From NCBI GenBank assembly GCA_963820035.1, contig CAWFYK010000001.1, positions 421,802 through 485,801 on the forward strand: a stretch of 64,000 nt of DNA, given 5' to 3'. Shown in pieces: positions 24,676 to 33,139 of this stretch. A program made the translations under genes and the position numbers. The stretch is from JAWWPG01 sp963820035. GTDB lineage: Bacteria > Actinomycetota > Actinomycetes > Propionibacteriales > Nocardioidaceae. The number at the start of each line of letters is the position of its first letter. Positions within the stretch are counted from its first letter, which is position 1. The notes under the pieces are model-generated. The model saw only the letters and a program-made list of their open reading frames with translations. It was not told the DNA's origin and did no database searches.

Positions 24676-25169
24676 AGGGAAGGACTCCGTGACTCGTCGA
24701 GGTCGTTGGCGTCGCGAAGGTCGCCCGCGAGCCGGTTGAGAAGGTCGGTGAGCTGCTGCTTGTCCGTGTCGCTCCACGGGTCGAGCGCAGCCTTGATGCG
24801 CAGGAAACGTCGCCGGAGGGCAGCCTCGATCTGCTCCTGCCCGTGGGGCGTCAACCGGACCAGGCTGGCGCGGCCGTCGGCAGGGTCGGGCGTGCGCTCG
24901 ATCAGACCCTTGTCCTCGAGCTGCTTGATCTGGCGGCTCACCGTCGATGCGTCGAGCTCGACCTTGACCGCAAGGTCAGACACCCGCATCTCGTGGTGGC
25001 ACATCAGCATCTTGGCCAGCGGGAACGTCGACGGGTCGACCTGGTCCTCGGGGTGGCGGGTGCGCAGTTTGCGCCCGGCCTGCATGAGCAGCCCGACCAC
25101 GGCCTCTTCGGGGGTGGTCGGATCCTCGAGCGGTCCGGCGTGGCCGGTGATGAGGGGATTCCGTTGCAT
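24672..25169 (-). CDS. MarR-family transcriptional regulator
   Basis: 165 residues. The winged HTH is at ~60-125: MRVSDLAVKVELDASTVSRQ, IKQLEDKGLIERTPDPADGR and RLTPHGQE. Dimerisation helices are at both ends. ATG 25169 lies 8 bases after TATATG, so the message is probably leaderless. It probably represses its own promoter and the efflux gene it overlaps, released by the exported compound. It is divergent from ilvA. Confidence 0.9.
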   Translation of the reverse strand: MQRNPLITGHAGPLEDPTTPEEAVVGLLMQAGRKLRTRHPEDQVDPSTFPLAKMLMCHHEMRVSDLAVKVELDASTVSRQIKQLEDKGLIERTPDPADGRASLVRLTPHGQEQIEAALRRRFLRIKAALDPWSDTDKQQLTDLLNRLAGDLRDANDLDESRSPSL

Positions 25170-25177
25170 GGCGCAAG

Positions 25178-25205
25178 CATATAACTGAATGCGTGCGTCA
25201 TGCAA
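25178..25205 (-). promoter_or_regulatory. Promoter of the marR-MFS operon with imperfect dyad
   Basis: Read on the minus strand: TTGCAT (25205-25200), a 16-base spacer, TATATG (25183-25178), then 8 bases to ATG 25169. The stretch TGCATGACGCACGCA is an imperfect dyad over the -35, a plausible MarR operator. Confidence 0.6.
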
Positions 25206-25252
25206 CTGTTCGCGAGGTCAGCGGGTCCTCGCGCCCGAGGGCCGGTCGGCCC

Positions 25253-25258
25253 TAGGCT
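25253..25258 (+). promoter_or_regulatory. Leaderless -10 (TAGGCT) before ilvA
   Basis: TAGGCT is followed by 6 bases and ATG 25265, with no ribosome-binding site. It is the same hexamer and spacing as the LysR gene at 15208. Confidence 0.5.
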
Positions 25259-25264
25259 GCGGCC

Positions 25265-26494
25265 ATGGGAAGCCCCGAGCCTGAGGTGCCGTCAGTGACG
25301 TTGGAGCAGATCGAGGCAGCCCGGGAGCGGATCCGCGGGACCGCCCTGGTCACGCCGATGGAGGGGTCGCGCTGGCTCAACGCGCTGACCGGCACCCGGG
25401 TCCACCTGAAATGCGAGAACCTGCAACGGACCGGCTCCTTCAAGATCCGCGGCGCCTATCTGCGCATCAGCAACCTTTCCGAGGAGGAGCGTAGCCGCGG
25501 TGTGGTGGCGGCGAGCGCGGGCAACCATGCCCAGGGGGTCGCCCTGGCGGCCCAGCTGCTCGGGATCAAGGCGACGCTGTTCATGCCCTACGGCGCCCCG
25601 ATCCCGAAGGAGAACGCCACCCGCGACTACGGCGGTGACATCAGGCACATCGGCACCACGATCGACGAGTGCCTTGTCGAGGCTCACAAGTTCGAGGCCG
25701 AGACGGGCGCGGTCCTCATCCACCCGTTCAACCACGTCGACATCGTCGCGGGCCAGGGCACGTGTGGTCTCGAGATCGTCGAACAGGTCCCCGACGTGGC
25801 GACCATCCTGGTCCCGACCGGCGGCGGCGGTCTGATCGCCGGTATCTCCACCGCGGTGAAGGCCAAGCGGCCGGACGTCACCGTGATCGGGGTGCAGGCC
25901 GAGAAGGCGGCTGCCTATCCGGACTCGCTGCGCGCCGGCCGACCCGTCGCTCTGCAGTCGATGAAGACGATGGCGGACGGCATCGCCGTCGGCCGCCCGG
26001 GCGAGGTTCCGTTCGCCGCCGTACAGCAGAACGTCGACCGGATCATCACCGTCTCCGAGGAGTCGTTGTCGACGGCTCTGCTCGCGCTGATGGAGCGAGC
26101 CAAGGTGGTCGTCGAGCCGGCCGGAGCGGCAGCGGTCGCCGCGATTCTCGACAGCCCGCACGAGTTCGAGGGGCCCGTCGTCGCCGTGCTGTCCGGCGGC
26201 AACCTCGACCCGCTGCTGATGATGCGCGTCATCCGACACGGGATGGCAGCACAAGGTCGATACCTCTCGATACGGTGTCGCATCTCGGACCGGCCTGGTG
26301 GGCTCGCCGGTCTGCTCGCGGAGCTCAGCGCTGCCGAGGCCAACGTCCTCGACGTGGTCCACGAGCGCACGTCCGAGACGTTGCCGCTCGACCAGGTCGA
26401 GGTGCTCCTCCAGCTCGAGACCCGCGGTCCGGACCACCGGGAGCTGGTGCTGAAGCGTCTCGAAGCCGGGGGCTACACCCCCAACGTCATCTGA
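25265..26494 (+). CDS. ilvA: Threonine ammonia-lyase (PLP, ACT-like C-terminus)
   Basis: 409 residues. The PLP lysine is Lys60 in GSFKIRGAY, SAGNHAQG near 83 contacts the cofactor, and GGGGLIAG near 188 is the phosphate loop. From ~325 an ACT-like regulatory domain follows (CRISDRPGGLAGLLAEL). Single-ACT enzymes of ~400 residues convert threonine to 2-oxobutanoate, feeding isoleucine synthesis or threonine breakdown. It has its own promoter and is divergent from marR. Confidence 0.93.
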   Translation: MGSPEPEVPSVTLEQIEAARERIRGTALVTPMEGSRWLNALTGTRVHLKCENLQRTGSFKIRGAYLRISNLSEEERSRGVVAASAGNHAQGVALAAQLLGIKATLFMPYGAPIPKENATRDYGGDIRHIGTTIDECLVEAHKFEAETGAVLIHPFNHVDIVAGQGTCGLEIVEQVPDVATILVPTGGGGLIAGISTAVKAKRPDVTVIGVQAEKAAAYPDSLRAGRPVALQSMKTMADGIAVGRPGEVPFAAVQQNVDRIITVSEESLSTALLALMERAKVVVEPAGAAAVAAILDSPHEFEGPVVAVLSGGNLDPLLMMRVIRHGMAAQGRYLSIRCRISDRPGGLAGLLAELSAAEANVLDVVHERTSETLPLDQVEVLLQLETRGPDHRELVLKRLEAGGYTPNVI

Positions 26495-26586
26495 CCTCTG
26501 CAGGCGCCACCTCGTCGGTTTAATCGAGTGCGGTTTGTCGGCATCGTTTGGCATCGTGGGGCCTCATCGCACCAAGGAGGACAACT

Positions 26587-27579
26587 GTGACCACCGCTGC
26601 CGTGCAGGCGGAGGGCCTCGTCAAAGTCTTCGCGTCGCGGAGCTCGCAGGTCCGGGCACTCGACGGCCTGTCCCTCTCCGTTCCCGAGGGGACGGTGCTC
26701 GGCCTGCTCGGGCCCAACGGCGCCGGCAAGACGACGGCGGTCCGAGCGCTCGCCACGTTGCTCCCGCTCGACGGCGGGGTCGCGAGCGTGCTGGGCTACG
26801 ACGTGCGCACCCAGCCCGATCTGGTCCGCCGCTCGATCGGACTGTCCGGTCAATACTCGGCGGTCGACGACAACCTGACCGGCAAGGAGAACCTGTGGCT
26901 CTTCGGCCGGCTCTACGGTTTGTCGACGCGGCAGGCGAGGTCACGAGCCGCTGACCTGCTCGACCTGTTCGACCTCGCCGATGCGGCTGACCGGGTGGCG
27001 AAGACCTACTCGGGAGGCATGAAGCGGCGGCTCGACCTGGCCGGGGCTCTGGTGGCGTCACCGCGAGTTCTCTTCCTGGACGAGCCGACCACCGGCCTCG
27101 ACCCGCGGAGCCGACTCGACCTCTGGGACGTGATCCGCGAACGGGTGGCCGCCGGTACGACGCTGCTGTTGACCACGCAGTACCTCGAGGAGGCCGATGC
27201 GCTCGCCAGTCGGATCGCGGTCATCGACCATGGGCACCTGATCGCCGAGGGTACGTCGGACGAGCTGAAGGCCCAGGTAGGTGGCGAGCGGATCGAGATC
27301 GTGGTCTGCGACCCCGGCCGCGTCGACGAGACCCGCGAGATCATCGAAACTCTCGCCGTCGGCGAGACGGCGGTGGACCGACATACCCGGAAGGTCAGCG
27401 CGCCGGTTCGCGGCGGCTCCGCCGTCCTGGTGTCGGCGATCCGGGAGCTCGACACCCGAGGGATCGCGATCGACGACGTCGGCCTGCACCGGCCGACCCT
27501 CGATGACGTGTTCCTGAACCTCACCGGGCATGGCGCCGAAGCCGAGCTCGAAAACACCCCCGTGGAGCAGACCCGATGA
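26587..27579 (+). CDS. ABC transporter ATP-binding protein, daunorubicin-resistance (DrrA) type
   Basis: 330 residues. Walker A GPNGAGKTT is at 42-50, the signature YSGGMKRRLDLA is near 140, Walker B VLFLDEPTTGLDP is near 160, and TTQYLEEADALA near 200 is the H-loop region in its Q-Y-L-E-E-A-D form typical of DrrA. A C-terminal DrrA-associated domain follows. GTG 26587 has a perfect AAGGAGGA site. It powers the permease encoded next, overlapping by four bases, to export drug-like compounds. Confidence 0.93.
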   Translation: MTTAAVQAEGLVKVFASRSSQVRALDGLSLSVPEGTVLGLLGPNGAGKTTAVRALATLLPLDGGVASVLGYDVRTQPDLVRRSIGLSGQYSAVDDNLTGKENLWLFGRLYGLSTRQARSRAADLLDLFDLADAADRVAKTYSGGMKRRLDLAGALVASPRVLFLDEPTTGLDPRSRLDLWDVIRERVAAGTTLLLTTQYLEEADALASRIAVIDHGHLIAEGTSDELKAQVGGERIEIVVCDPGRVDETREIIETLAVGETAVDRHTRKVSAPVRGGSAVLVSAIRELDTRGIAIDDVGLHRPTLDDVFLNLTGHGAEAELENTPVEQTR

Positions 27580-28424
27580 CGACCCGGACCGCACCAGCAC
27601 CGTCGCCCAGGACCGCGCCGCGACCCGGCACAGCTTTCTCCGACGCCATGTTGATGTCGTGGCGCAACCTGAAGCAGATCCCACGCGTCCCCGACAAGCT
27701 GATGTACGGCACGATCCAGCCGATCATGTTCGTGCTGCTCTTCGCCTACGTGTTCGGCGGCGCGATCCCCGTCGGTGGGCAGGCCAGCGCGGATGTCTAC
27801 CGGCAGTTCCTGATGGCGGGGATCTTCGTGCAGACGATGGCTTTCGCGGTCGCCTCGTCGTCCGTCGGGCTGGCCGACGACATGCAGAAGGGTCTCATCG
27901 ACCGATTCCGCTCGTTCCCCATCGCGCGGTCGGCGGTGATCGCCGGCCGGGTGATCGGCGACCTGGTCTTCAACACGTTCGTGATGTTCGTGATGGTCGC
28001 CTGCGGCCTTGTCGTCGGGTGGCGCTGGAACGAAGGCCCGCTTCGAGCCCTCGCGGCGTTCGCGCTGCTGTTGATGCTCTGCTTCTCGATGCTGTGGGTC
28101 GGCGCACTGATCGGGCTTTCCGTGAAGTCCGTCGAGGTGGCCAACAGCGCCGGGCTGATCTGGCTGTTCCCCATCACGTTCATCTCGAACATCTTCGTGC
28201 CGGGCGACCAGCTTCCCGGGATTCTGAAGCCGATCGCGGCCTGGAACCCGCTGTCCGTCGTGACGTCCGCCTGCCGACAACTCTTCGGCAACCCGAACCC
28301 GCTGGTCGACGACAGCTTCCCGGGCCGCCATCCGATCGTGATGTCGCTGATCTACTGCGTCGCGATCACGGCGATCTTCGCACCGCTGGCGATCCGCAAG
28401 TACAACCGCGCGACCGCGCGCTGA
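27576..28424 (+). CDS. ABC-2 type permease (DrrB-like)
   Basis: 282 residues with six predicted membrane helices after a Pro/Ala-rich N-terminus: IQPIMFVLLFAYVFGG, then FLMAGIFVQTMAFAV, and FPITFISNIFVPGDQLP in the ABC-2 signature region. The start overlaps the ATPase stop (ATGA), so the two are co-translated as a half-transporter pair. The substrate is unknown. Confidence 0.92.
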   Translation: MTTRTAPAPSPRTAPRPGTAFSDAMLMSWRNLKQIPRVPDKLMYGTIQPIMFVLLFAYVFGGAIPVGGQASADVYRQFLMAGIFVQTMAFAVASSSVGLADDMQKGLIDRFRSFPIARSAVIAGRVIGDLVFNTFVMFVMVACGLVVGWRWNEGPLRALAAFALLLMLCFSMLWVGALIGLSVKSVEVANSAGLIWLFPITFISNIFVPGDQLPGILKPIAAWNPLSVVTSACRQLFGNPNPLVDDSFPGRHPIVMSLIYCVAITAIFAPLAIRKYNRATAR

Positions 28425-28443
28425 CGAACGAGGTCAGGCCTGC

Positions 28444-28583
28444 TTCCGGATTCGTCTGGTGGCTGGGACTCAGCAACGTAGGAAACCCGCTCGCTCAGCC
28501 GGACGAACAGGTGTCGGGCTGCCTTCCGGATTCGTCCGGCCGTCGTACGGCGGAAGATCCGCGCCCTGGGTCGGACGAATCCG
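28444..28583. repeat. Cluster of GGATTCGTCC-type repeats
   Basis: The gap between the permease and greA holds TTCCGGATTCGTCTGG (28444-28459), TTCCGGATTCGTCCGG (28523-28538) and the inverse CGGACGAATCCG (28572-28583). The last two can pair. The same motif forms a perfect palindrome at 54264-54288. This may be a small interspersed palindromic repeat family or convergent-gene terminators. Confidence 0.6.
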
Positions 28584-28591
28584 CGGCTGGC

Positions 28592-29098
28592 TCAGCTGAC
28601 GAAAGGCTTGGCGTCGACGATCTCGACACTCACCTGGCGGTTGTTGGGAGCCTTGTAGCTGGCGGAGTCGCCGGGCCTCTTGCCGACGATCGCTGCGCCC
28701 AGCGGTGACTGCGGGGAGTAGACGCTGATCTCGACCGTGTCGTCGAGCGCCAGCACCTCGCGGGCGCCCAGCAGGAACGTCTCCGTGTCACCGTCGGCGA
28801 ACTTGACGGTCACGCTCATCCCAGGCTCGACGATGCCGTCGTGCTTGGGGGCCTCACCCACCTGCGCTCGTCCGAGCATGTCCTCGATCTGCACGATCCG
28901 GGCCTCGGTCTTGCTCTGCTCCTCGCGCGCGGCGTGGTATCCGCCATTCTCGCGAAGGTCGCCTTCCTCGCGTGCGTCCGCGATACGCCGGGCAATCTCG
29001 GCGCGGGCCGGCCCCTTGAGGTTGTCCAGCTCGGCGGACAGCCGGTCGAAGGCCTCCTGGGTCAGCCAGACGACGTTCTCGGATGTGGACTGCGTCAC
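28592..29098 (-). CDS. greA: Transcription elongation factor GreA
   Basis: 168 residues from GTG 29098 with an AAGGAG site; the frame upstream to 29218 is not family-like. The N-terminal coiled coil (WLTQEAFDRLSAELDNL, then REEGDLRENGGYHAAREEQ) carries the acidic tip Asp/Glu of GreA. The C-terminal FKBP-like domain contains YSPQSPLGAAIVGKRPGD. It rescues backtracked RNA polymerase by stimulating transcript cleavage. The order greA, DUF4307, mca is the conserved actinobacterial one. Confidence 0.95.
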   Translation of the reverse strand: MTQSTSENVVWLTQEAFDRLSAELDNLKGPARAEIARRIADAREEGDLRENGGYHAAREEQSKTEARIVQIEDMLGRAQVGEAPKHDGIVEPGMSVTVKFADGDTETFLLGAREVLALDDTVEISVYSPQSPLGAAIVGKRPGDSASYKAPNNRQVSVEIVDAKPFVS

Positions 29099-29282
29099 GA
29101 GTTTGGTGCTCCTTGCTTGTGGGTGAAGCCGACAGACCGGCTGGTGGGTGAAGCCGACGGCTGATCCACCCGTGTCGGGGAAGATATCGAGGCTATCAAG
29201 AATTCCGGCGCAGACCACCCGGAGCGGATCTTTCGCTGGTCAAGGGCCGTGCAGTCCGGCCCGGCAGCGGACAACGCGCGCG

Positions 29283-29747
29283 TCAGTGGCAGTCCGCCAC
29301 GTCTGCGCTGGTGGCCAGCCGCTCCGTCTTGACCACGATGGTGACGACGCGGGTGCTGCTCGGGCCGGCCGGAATCGACACCAGGCTCTGGCCGACCTGC
29401 GAGTGGTCGGTGGCGAGTGCGGACACCGTGCACTGCACCGCCTGGCTCGACGTACGCGACACCTGGATCGTGACCCTGACGTCGTGCGGCGACGTGACCC
29501 GGAACGACTGCACGAGCGCACCGACGCTGTCGTGGGACTGTCCCCAGGCCGCCCAGACCACCCAGCCGAGGGCCACTCCGGCCGCGATCGCGGCCGCGAC
29601 GATCTTCCAGCGGCGGCTCGACCCTCGCGGCGGACGACCGTAGCGCTCGGACAACGGCCGCTCCGTCGAGCCGGCCGGTCCACCCTGATCACTCGCGCTG
29701 CGATCGTCGCGGGCCGGGTCGCCCGGCGCGGTCTCCGCTGGCGTCAT
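29283..29747 (-). CDS. DUF4307-family membrane-anchored protein
   Basis: 154 residues: a charged, Pro-rich cytosolic N-terminus, one transmembrane helix (IVAAAIAAGVALGWVVWAAW, ~49-68) and a ~85-residue beta-rich extracytoplasmic part ending in Cys. This layout, and its place between greA and mca, fits DUF4307. Two cysteines (near 105 and at the end, in ADVADCH) could form a disulfide. The function is unknown. Confidence 0.8.
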   Translation of the reverse strand: MTPAETAPGDPARDDRSASDQGGPAGSTERPLSERYGRPPRGSSRRWKIVAAAIAAGVALGWVVWAAWGQSHDSVGALVQSFRVTSPHDVRVTIQVSRTSSQAVQCTVSALATDHSQVGQSLVSIPAGPSSTRVVTIVVKTERLATSADVADCH

Positions 29748-29867
29748 CCCTCGCGACCTCGGAAACGGGTGCACCCTCCGCCGTATCCGGAGAGGGCCGC
29801 CCCTCCCCATCCCGGGCGGTCCGTCACGTTGTGAGGTGCGCACATCGATTGCCATGTCCCGAAACGT

Positions 29868-29909
29868 GCCGGACCACCCAGGTCGGTGGCCGGACCACCC
29901 AGGTCGGTG
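29868..29909. repeat. Two perfect tandem copies of a 21-bp unit
   Basis: 29868-29888 and 29889-29909 are identical (unit begins GCCGGACCACCCAGG). It lies in the divergent gap between the DUF4307 gene and mca and could influence either promoter. Confidence 0.9.
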
Positions 29910-30049
29910 AGGGTCATCGGGCATCTCCGTCGCGCTCGAGGTCCTACTCGGATTGGCAGGCGATCAGGACCGGTGTTGGGCGAGACCCGCCTGTCAGCGA
30001 CCATTGTGTCTGGTAGGCAAGCACTGCAGCACATCGAGTGAGGTATCAA

Positions 30050-30958
30050 GTGAGCGAACCGCTCCGGCTCATGCACGTGCACGCACATCCCGACGACGAG
30101 TCGAGCAAGGGTGCCGCGAGCACGGCGAAATACATCGCCGAGGGTGTCGACGTGCACGTCGTGACGTGCACCGGTGGCGAGCGCGGGTCGATCCTCAACC
30201 CCAACATGGACCGGCCCGACGTCCTCGCCAACATCGCGGAGATCCGTCGGCAGGAGATGGACGCCGCACGGGAGATCCTCGGCGTCCGCCAGGACTGGCT
30301 CGGATGGGTGGACTCGGGCTGGCCGGAGGGCGACCCGCCACCGCCGCTGCCCGACGGGTGCTTCGCGGCTCTGCCCGTCGACGAGGCGACCGCACCGCTC
30401 GTCCGGCTGGTGCGGAGCTTCAGGCCGCACGTCGTGACGACGTATGACGAGAACGGCGGCTACCCGCATCCCGACCACGTCATGTGTCACACCGTGACGA
30501 TGCGGGCCTGGGAGACCGCGGGCGATGCCGCCGCCTACCCCGAGGCGGGAGAGCCGTGGCAGCCGATCAAGCTCTACTACCACCACACGTTCCACCGTGA
30601 CCGGATGATCGCGATGCACCGGGCGATGCTCGCGCGAGGTCTCGAGTCGCCGTACGCCGACCGGATCAAGGAATGGAAGGACGATCCCGACAACCAGCGT
30701 CGCGTCACGACGCGGGTGCCGTGCGCGGAGTACTTCCCGGTCCGCGACCGGGCCCTCATCGCGCATGCCACCCAGATCGACCCTGACGGTCCGTGGTTCG
30801 CCATCCCGCTGGAGGTCCATCAGCAGGCCTGGCCCACCGAGGACTTCGAGCTCGTCGAGAGCCTGGTGCCGTCGGAGATCCCCGAGGACGACCTGTTCGC
30901 GGGCATCCGGGACCTGGCGGCGTCCTACGACGGCCGCCGCGAGAGTATCTCTGTATGA
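30050..30958 (+). CDS. mca: Mycothiol S-conjugate amidase Mca
   Basis: 302 residues of the LmbE/PIG-L deacetylase family. The zinc-binding AHPDDE motif is at 12-17, and ENGGYPHPDHVMCH near 142 gives the third zinc ligand. Length and the C-terminal region (QAWPTEDFELV) fit Mca rather than the deacetylase MshB. It cleaves mycothiol conjugates of toxic electrophiles for export as mercapturic acids. GTG 30050 has a TGAGG site; another GTG at 30038 is less likely. It overlaps the next gene by four bases. Confidence 0.93.
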   Translation: MSEPLRLMHVHAHPDDESSKGAASTAKYIAEGVDVHVVTCTGGERGSILNPNMDRPDVLANIAEIRRQEMDAAREILGVRQDWLGWVDSGWPEGDPPPPLPDGCFAALPVDEATAPLVRLVRSFRPHVVTTYDENGGYPHPDHVMCHTVTMRAWETAGDAAAYPEAGEPWQPIKLYYHHTFHRDRMIAMHRAMLARGLESPYADRIKEWKDDPDNQRRVTTRVPCAEYFPVRDRALIAHATQIDPDGPWFAIPLEVHQQAWPTEDFELVESLVPSEIPEDDLFAGIRDLAASYDGRRESISV

Positions 30959-31242
30959 CCAACGCCGGACGGTTCGTCGCCTACGACCCGAACGCAGTCA
31001 AGCCGGGGTGGATCGCCTTCTTCCTCGTGATGATCCTGCTCGTCGCCACATTCTTGCTGTGGCGCAACATGAACAAGCAGATGGGCAAGATCAAGGTGCC
31101 TCCGGCTTCGGCGTTCAAGGACGAAGGGCGGTCGGTGGACCGCGGGACGTCCGGACCCGACCAACCGGGCCTCGACCAGCCAGGCGGCGGCCCGCCCAAC
31201 CAGGCCGAGGGCGACGAGGGTGAACCCCCGGCGCCTCGCTAG
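30955..31242 (+). CDS. Small single-pass membrane protein downstream of mca
   Basis: 95 residues: a short cytosolic or periplasmic start, one transmembrane helix (PGWIAFFLVMILLVATFLLW, ~18-37), then a Lys-rich stretch and a Gly/Pro/Gln-rich disordered tail. It overlaps mca by ATGA, so it is co-translated. It is a regular neighbour of mca in actinobacteria; its function is unknown. Confidence 0.8.
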   Translation: MTNAGRFVAYDPNAVKPGWIAFFLVMILLVATFLLWRNMNKQMGKIKVPPASAFKDEGRSVDRGTSGPDQPGLDQPGGGPPNQAEGDEGEPPAPR

Positions 31243-31243
31243 C

Positions 31244-31408
31244 GTGAGTTTGAACCGGCTCGCTGAGGCCACCAGCCCCTACCTCCTGCAGCACGCGGAC
31301 TATCCCGTCCATTGGTATCCGTGGGGGACGAGGTGTTCGAGGCTGCGCGACAGCGGGACGTGCCGGTCTTCCTGTCAGTCGGCAACGCTGCCGGCCACTC
31401 GTGCCACG
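31244..31408 (+). pseudogene. Native 5' stub of the DUF255 thioredoxin-domain gene, cut at its CxxC codons
   Basis: From GTG 31244 the frame reads SLNRLAEATSPYLLQHADYP, matching the start of the intact protein at 52226. A one-base loss near 31328 shifts the frame; after correction it continues EVFEAARQRDVPVFLSVG to ...SCHE. At the codons for the second C-H pair (31402-31407) similarity to the DUF255 gene ends and element DNA begins. Being directly behind mca, this is the original locus. It has decayed, with the first active-site Cys replaced. Confidence 0.85.
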
Positions 31409-31807
31409 AGGTGGACCGATCGGCGGCCGTCAGCGGATTGTGACGAAACCGCAAGTCAGTTGGAGTGTGGCGGTTCACGTCGGTTCGGCGGTGCCGCCCA
31501 TCGACACCGATTCCGGAGCTTCGGGTATCACTCGGCCCATCGCCGCCAGCCTTCCGCCGGACCCTTACCCGGCACTTGACCTCGCGGCCCCCCCAGTGTC
31601 GAAGCATGGCGCCAGCGGTGGGCGCGGCTCGGGCTCGTCGATCAGCGGAGGCGAATTGTTGCCGGCAAGGAGGCTGACCTGCTGTCCACAGCGATGATTG
31701 GCCTGCGGTTTATGAGTGGATCTGATGCCGGAGCTGAATGCGGGTGGACAGTCCGGCGTCCGCCGGTGTCCCTTCAGGTGTGTCGCCGCAGCGTCTAGGG
31801 TTCGAAG
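31409..31807. other. Left-end DNA of the first element
   Basis: No gene. Bases 31408-31500 resemble 35394-35480, including ACCGCAAGTCA (31448-31458), which matches ACCGCAGGTCA at 35433-35443 and 42165-42175. Just before the next gene, TAGGGT (31796-31801) lies 6 bases from ATG 31808. Confidence 0.55.
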
Positions 31808-32929
31808 ATGCCATCATCCGGGGACCTGCGCCGCCCTTACCAGTCACGGACGCCGCCGATGTCCGTCGACGATCCGGTCGTGCTGTGGCTGCTGGAGGGC
31901 GACCCGGCGATCCGCTGGCAGGTGCTGCGCGATCTCCTGAACGCTCCGGAGGCCGAAGTCACAGCTGAGCGAGCGCGGGTGGAGCACGAGGGCTGGGGTG
32001 CTCGGATGATGGCGCTGAGGGCTCCCGACGGACTGTGGGGGAACGGGGCCTGCTTCCCGAACACCGCCGCTTTCGCGGAGGCGACGGCGCGGGCACTGGC
32101 GGCTGGGGAGGCACCGCCGCCCTTTCCGTCGTCCGACGCGGAGTCGGGCCAAGCCCCTACCGATGAGTCGGCTGCGGAGCCGGGCCAGCCGTGGACCGCG
32201 ACGTACCCGGTGCTGCTCGACCTGTGTCACCTCGGCATACCCTCGGACAGCGCAGTGATGCAAGAGACAGCCCGCCTGGTCGCCCGCAACTGCCGATGGG
32301 AATACGACGGGCTGCCGTTCTTTGCCGGGGAGGTCGACTGCTGCATCAACGCCGGCACGATCCTGATCGGCACGTACGTGGGCGTTGACGTCGACCAGGT
32401 GGTGAATCGACTGGTGGCCGACCAGATGCCGGACGGCGGCTGGAACTGCTGGGCCGAGACGCGCCCGGCACCGGGATCTTTCGCCAGCACCCTCGACGTG
32501 ATCGATGCCCTGCTTCGGTGGGAGCGCCGTACCGGCGGATCTGACGAGGTCCGGCAGGCTCGGACCAACGGCGAGGAATACCTGCTGCAGCGACACCTCT
32601 TCCGGTCGCTGCGCACGGGCGAGGTGGTCAACCCGCAGTGGGCACTGTTCTCCTACCCCCCACGCTGGCACTACGACCTGCTCAAGGCGACCGACTACTT
32701 CGCCCGCCGCGGGGGCGCTGCCGATCCGCGGCTGTCCGAAGCGATCGAACACGTACGCGCCAAGCGCCAACCGGATGGGCGTTGGCTGCTTGAGAACAGC
32801 CACGCCGGGGCGGTCCACTTCCGGTTCGAGGAAGTCGACGGCACACCAAGCCGGTGGAACACCCTGAGGGCATTGCGCGTTTTGCGCTGGCACGACGCGA
32901 CATCCCATTCTGGTGTCGGGGAATCTTGA
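31808..32929 (+). CDS. Squalene-cyclase/prenyltransferase-repeat-like protein
   Basis: 373 residues with alpha-alpha barrel repeats of the terpene cyclase/prenyltransferase superfamily: LRAPDGLWGNGACFP, VADQMPDGGWNC and KRQPDGRWLLEN are QW/DGxW-type repeats. The aspartate-rich catalytic motif of true squalene-hopene cyclases is not seen, and the protein is much shorter, so it is a non-canonical member. ATG 31808 has a leaderless-type TAGGGT; an alternative start is at 31859. It is cargo of the inner element. Confidence 0.75.
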   Translation: MPSSGDLRRPYQSRTPPMSVDDPVVLWLLEGDPAIRWQVLRDLLNAPEAEVTAERARVEHEGWGARMMALRAPDGLWGNGACFPNTAAFAEATARALAAGEAPPPFPSSDAESGQAPTDESAAEPGQPWTATYPVLLDLCHLGIPSDSAVMQETARLVARNCRWEYDGLPFFAGEVDCCINAGTILIGTYVGVDVDQVVNRLVADQMPDGGWNCWAETRPAPGSFASTLDVIDALLRWERRTGGSDEVRQARTNGEEYLLQRHLFRSLRTGEVVNPQWALFSYPPRWHYDLLKATDYFARRGGAADPRLSEAIEHVRAKRQPDGRWLLENSHAGAVHFRFEEVDGTPSRWNTLRALRVLRWHDATSHSGVGES

Positions 32930-33139
32930 CCGCCGACCCCTGCCAACCCGTTCGCGTCGGCGGTTGAACCCGTTCCATTGCAGGAACGAGTACGGCGACG
33001 GTGAAGTCCGCGGCAATGAGAGGCAACGCCGTCGCCAGAAGCGGATCGGCACCCCTCCCCTCCGCGCCGACAAGTGGCCGGGCCGGCCCGCCATCCGCCC
33101 GTGGGATCCGTGTCGGTGGCCACTGGTTGGATCTGGGCC

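Noticed and set aside
23083..25188. 701-residue plus-strand frame opposite MFS and MarR
   Set aside because: Extremely Asp/Glu/His/Arg-rich, the typical mirror of a hydrophobic membrane protein.
31220..31579. A 119-residue gene following the mca operon
   Set aside because: It is the frameshifted DUF255 5' stub running into element DNA, not a gene of its own.
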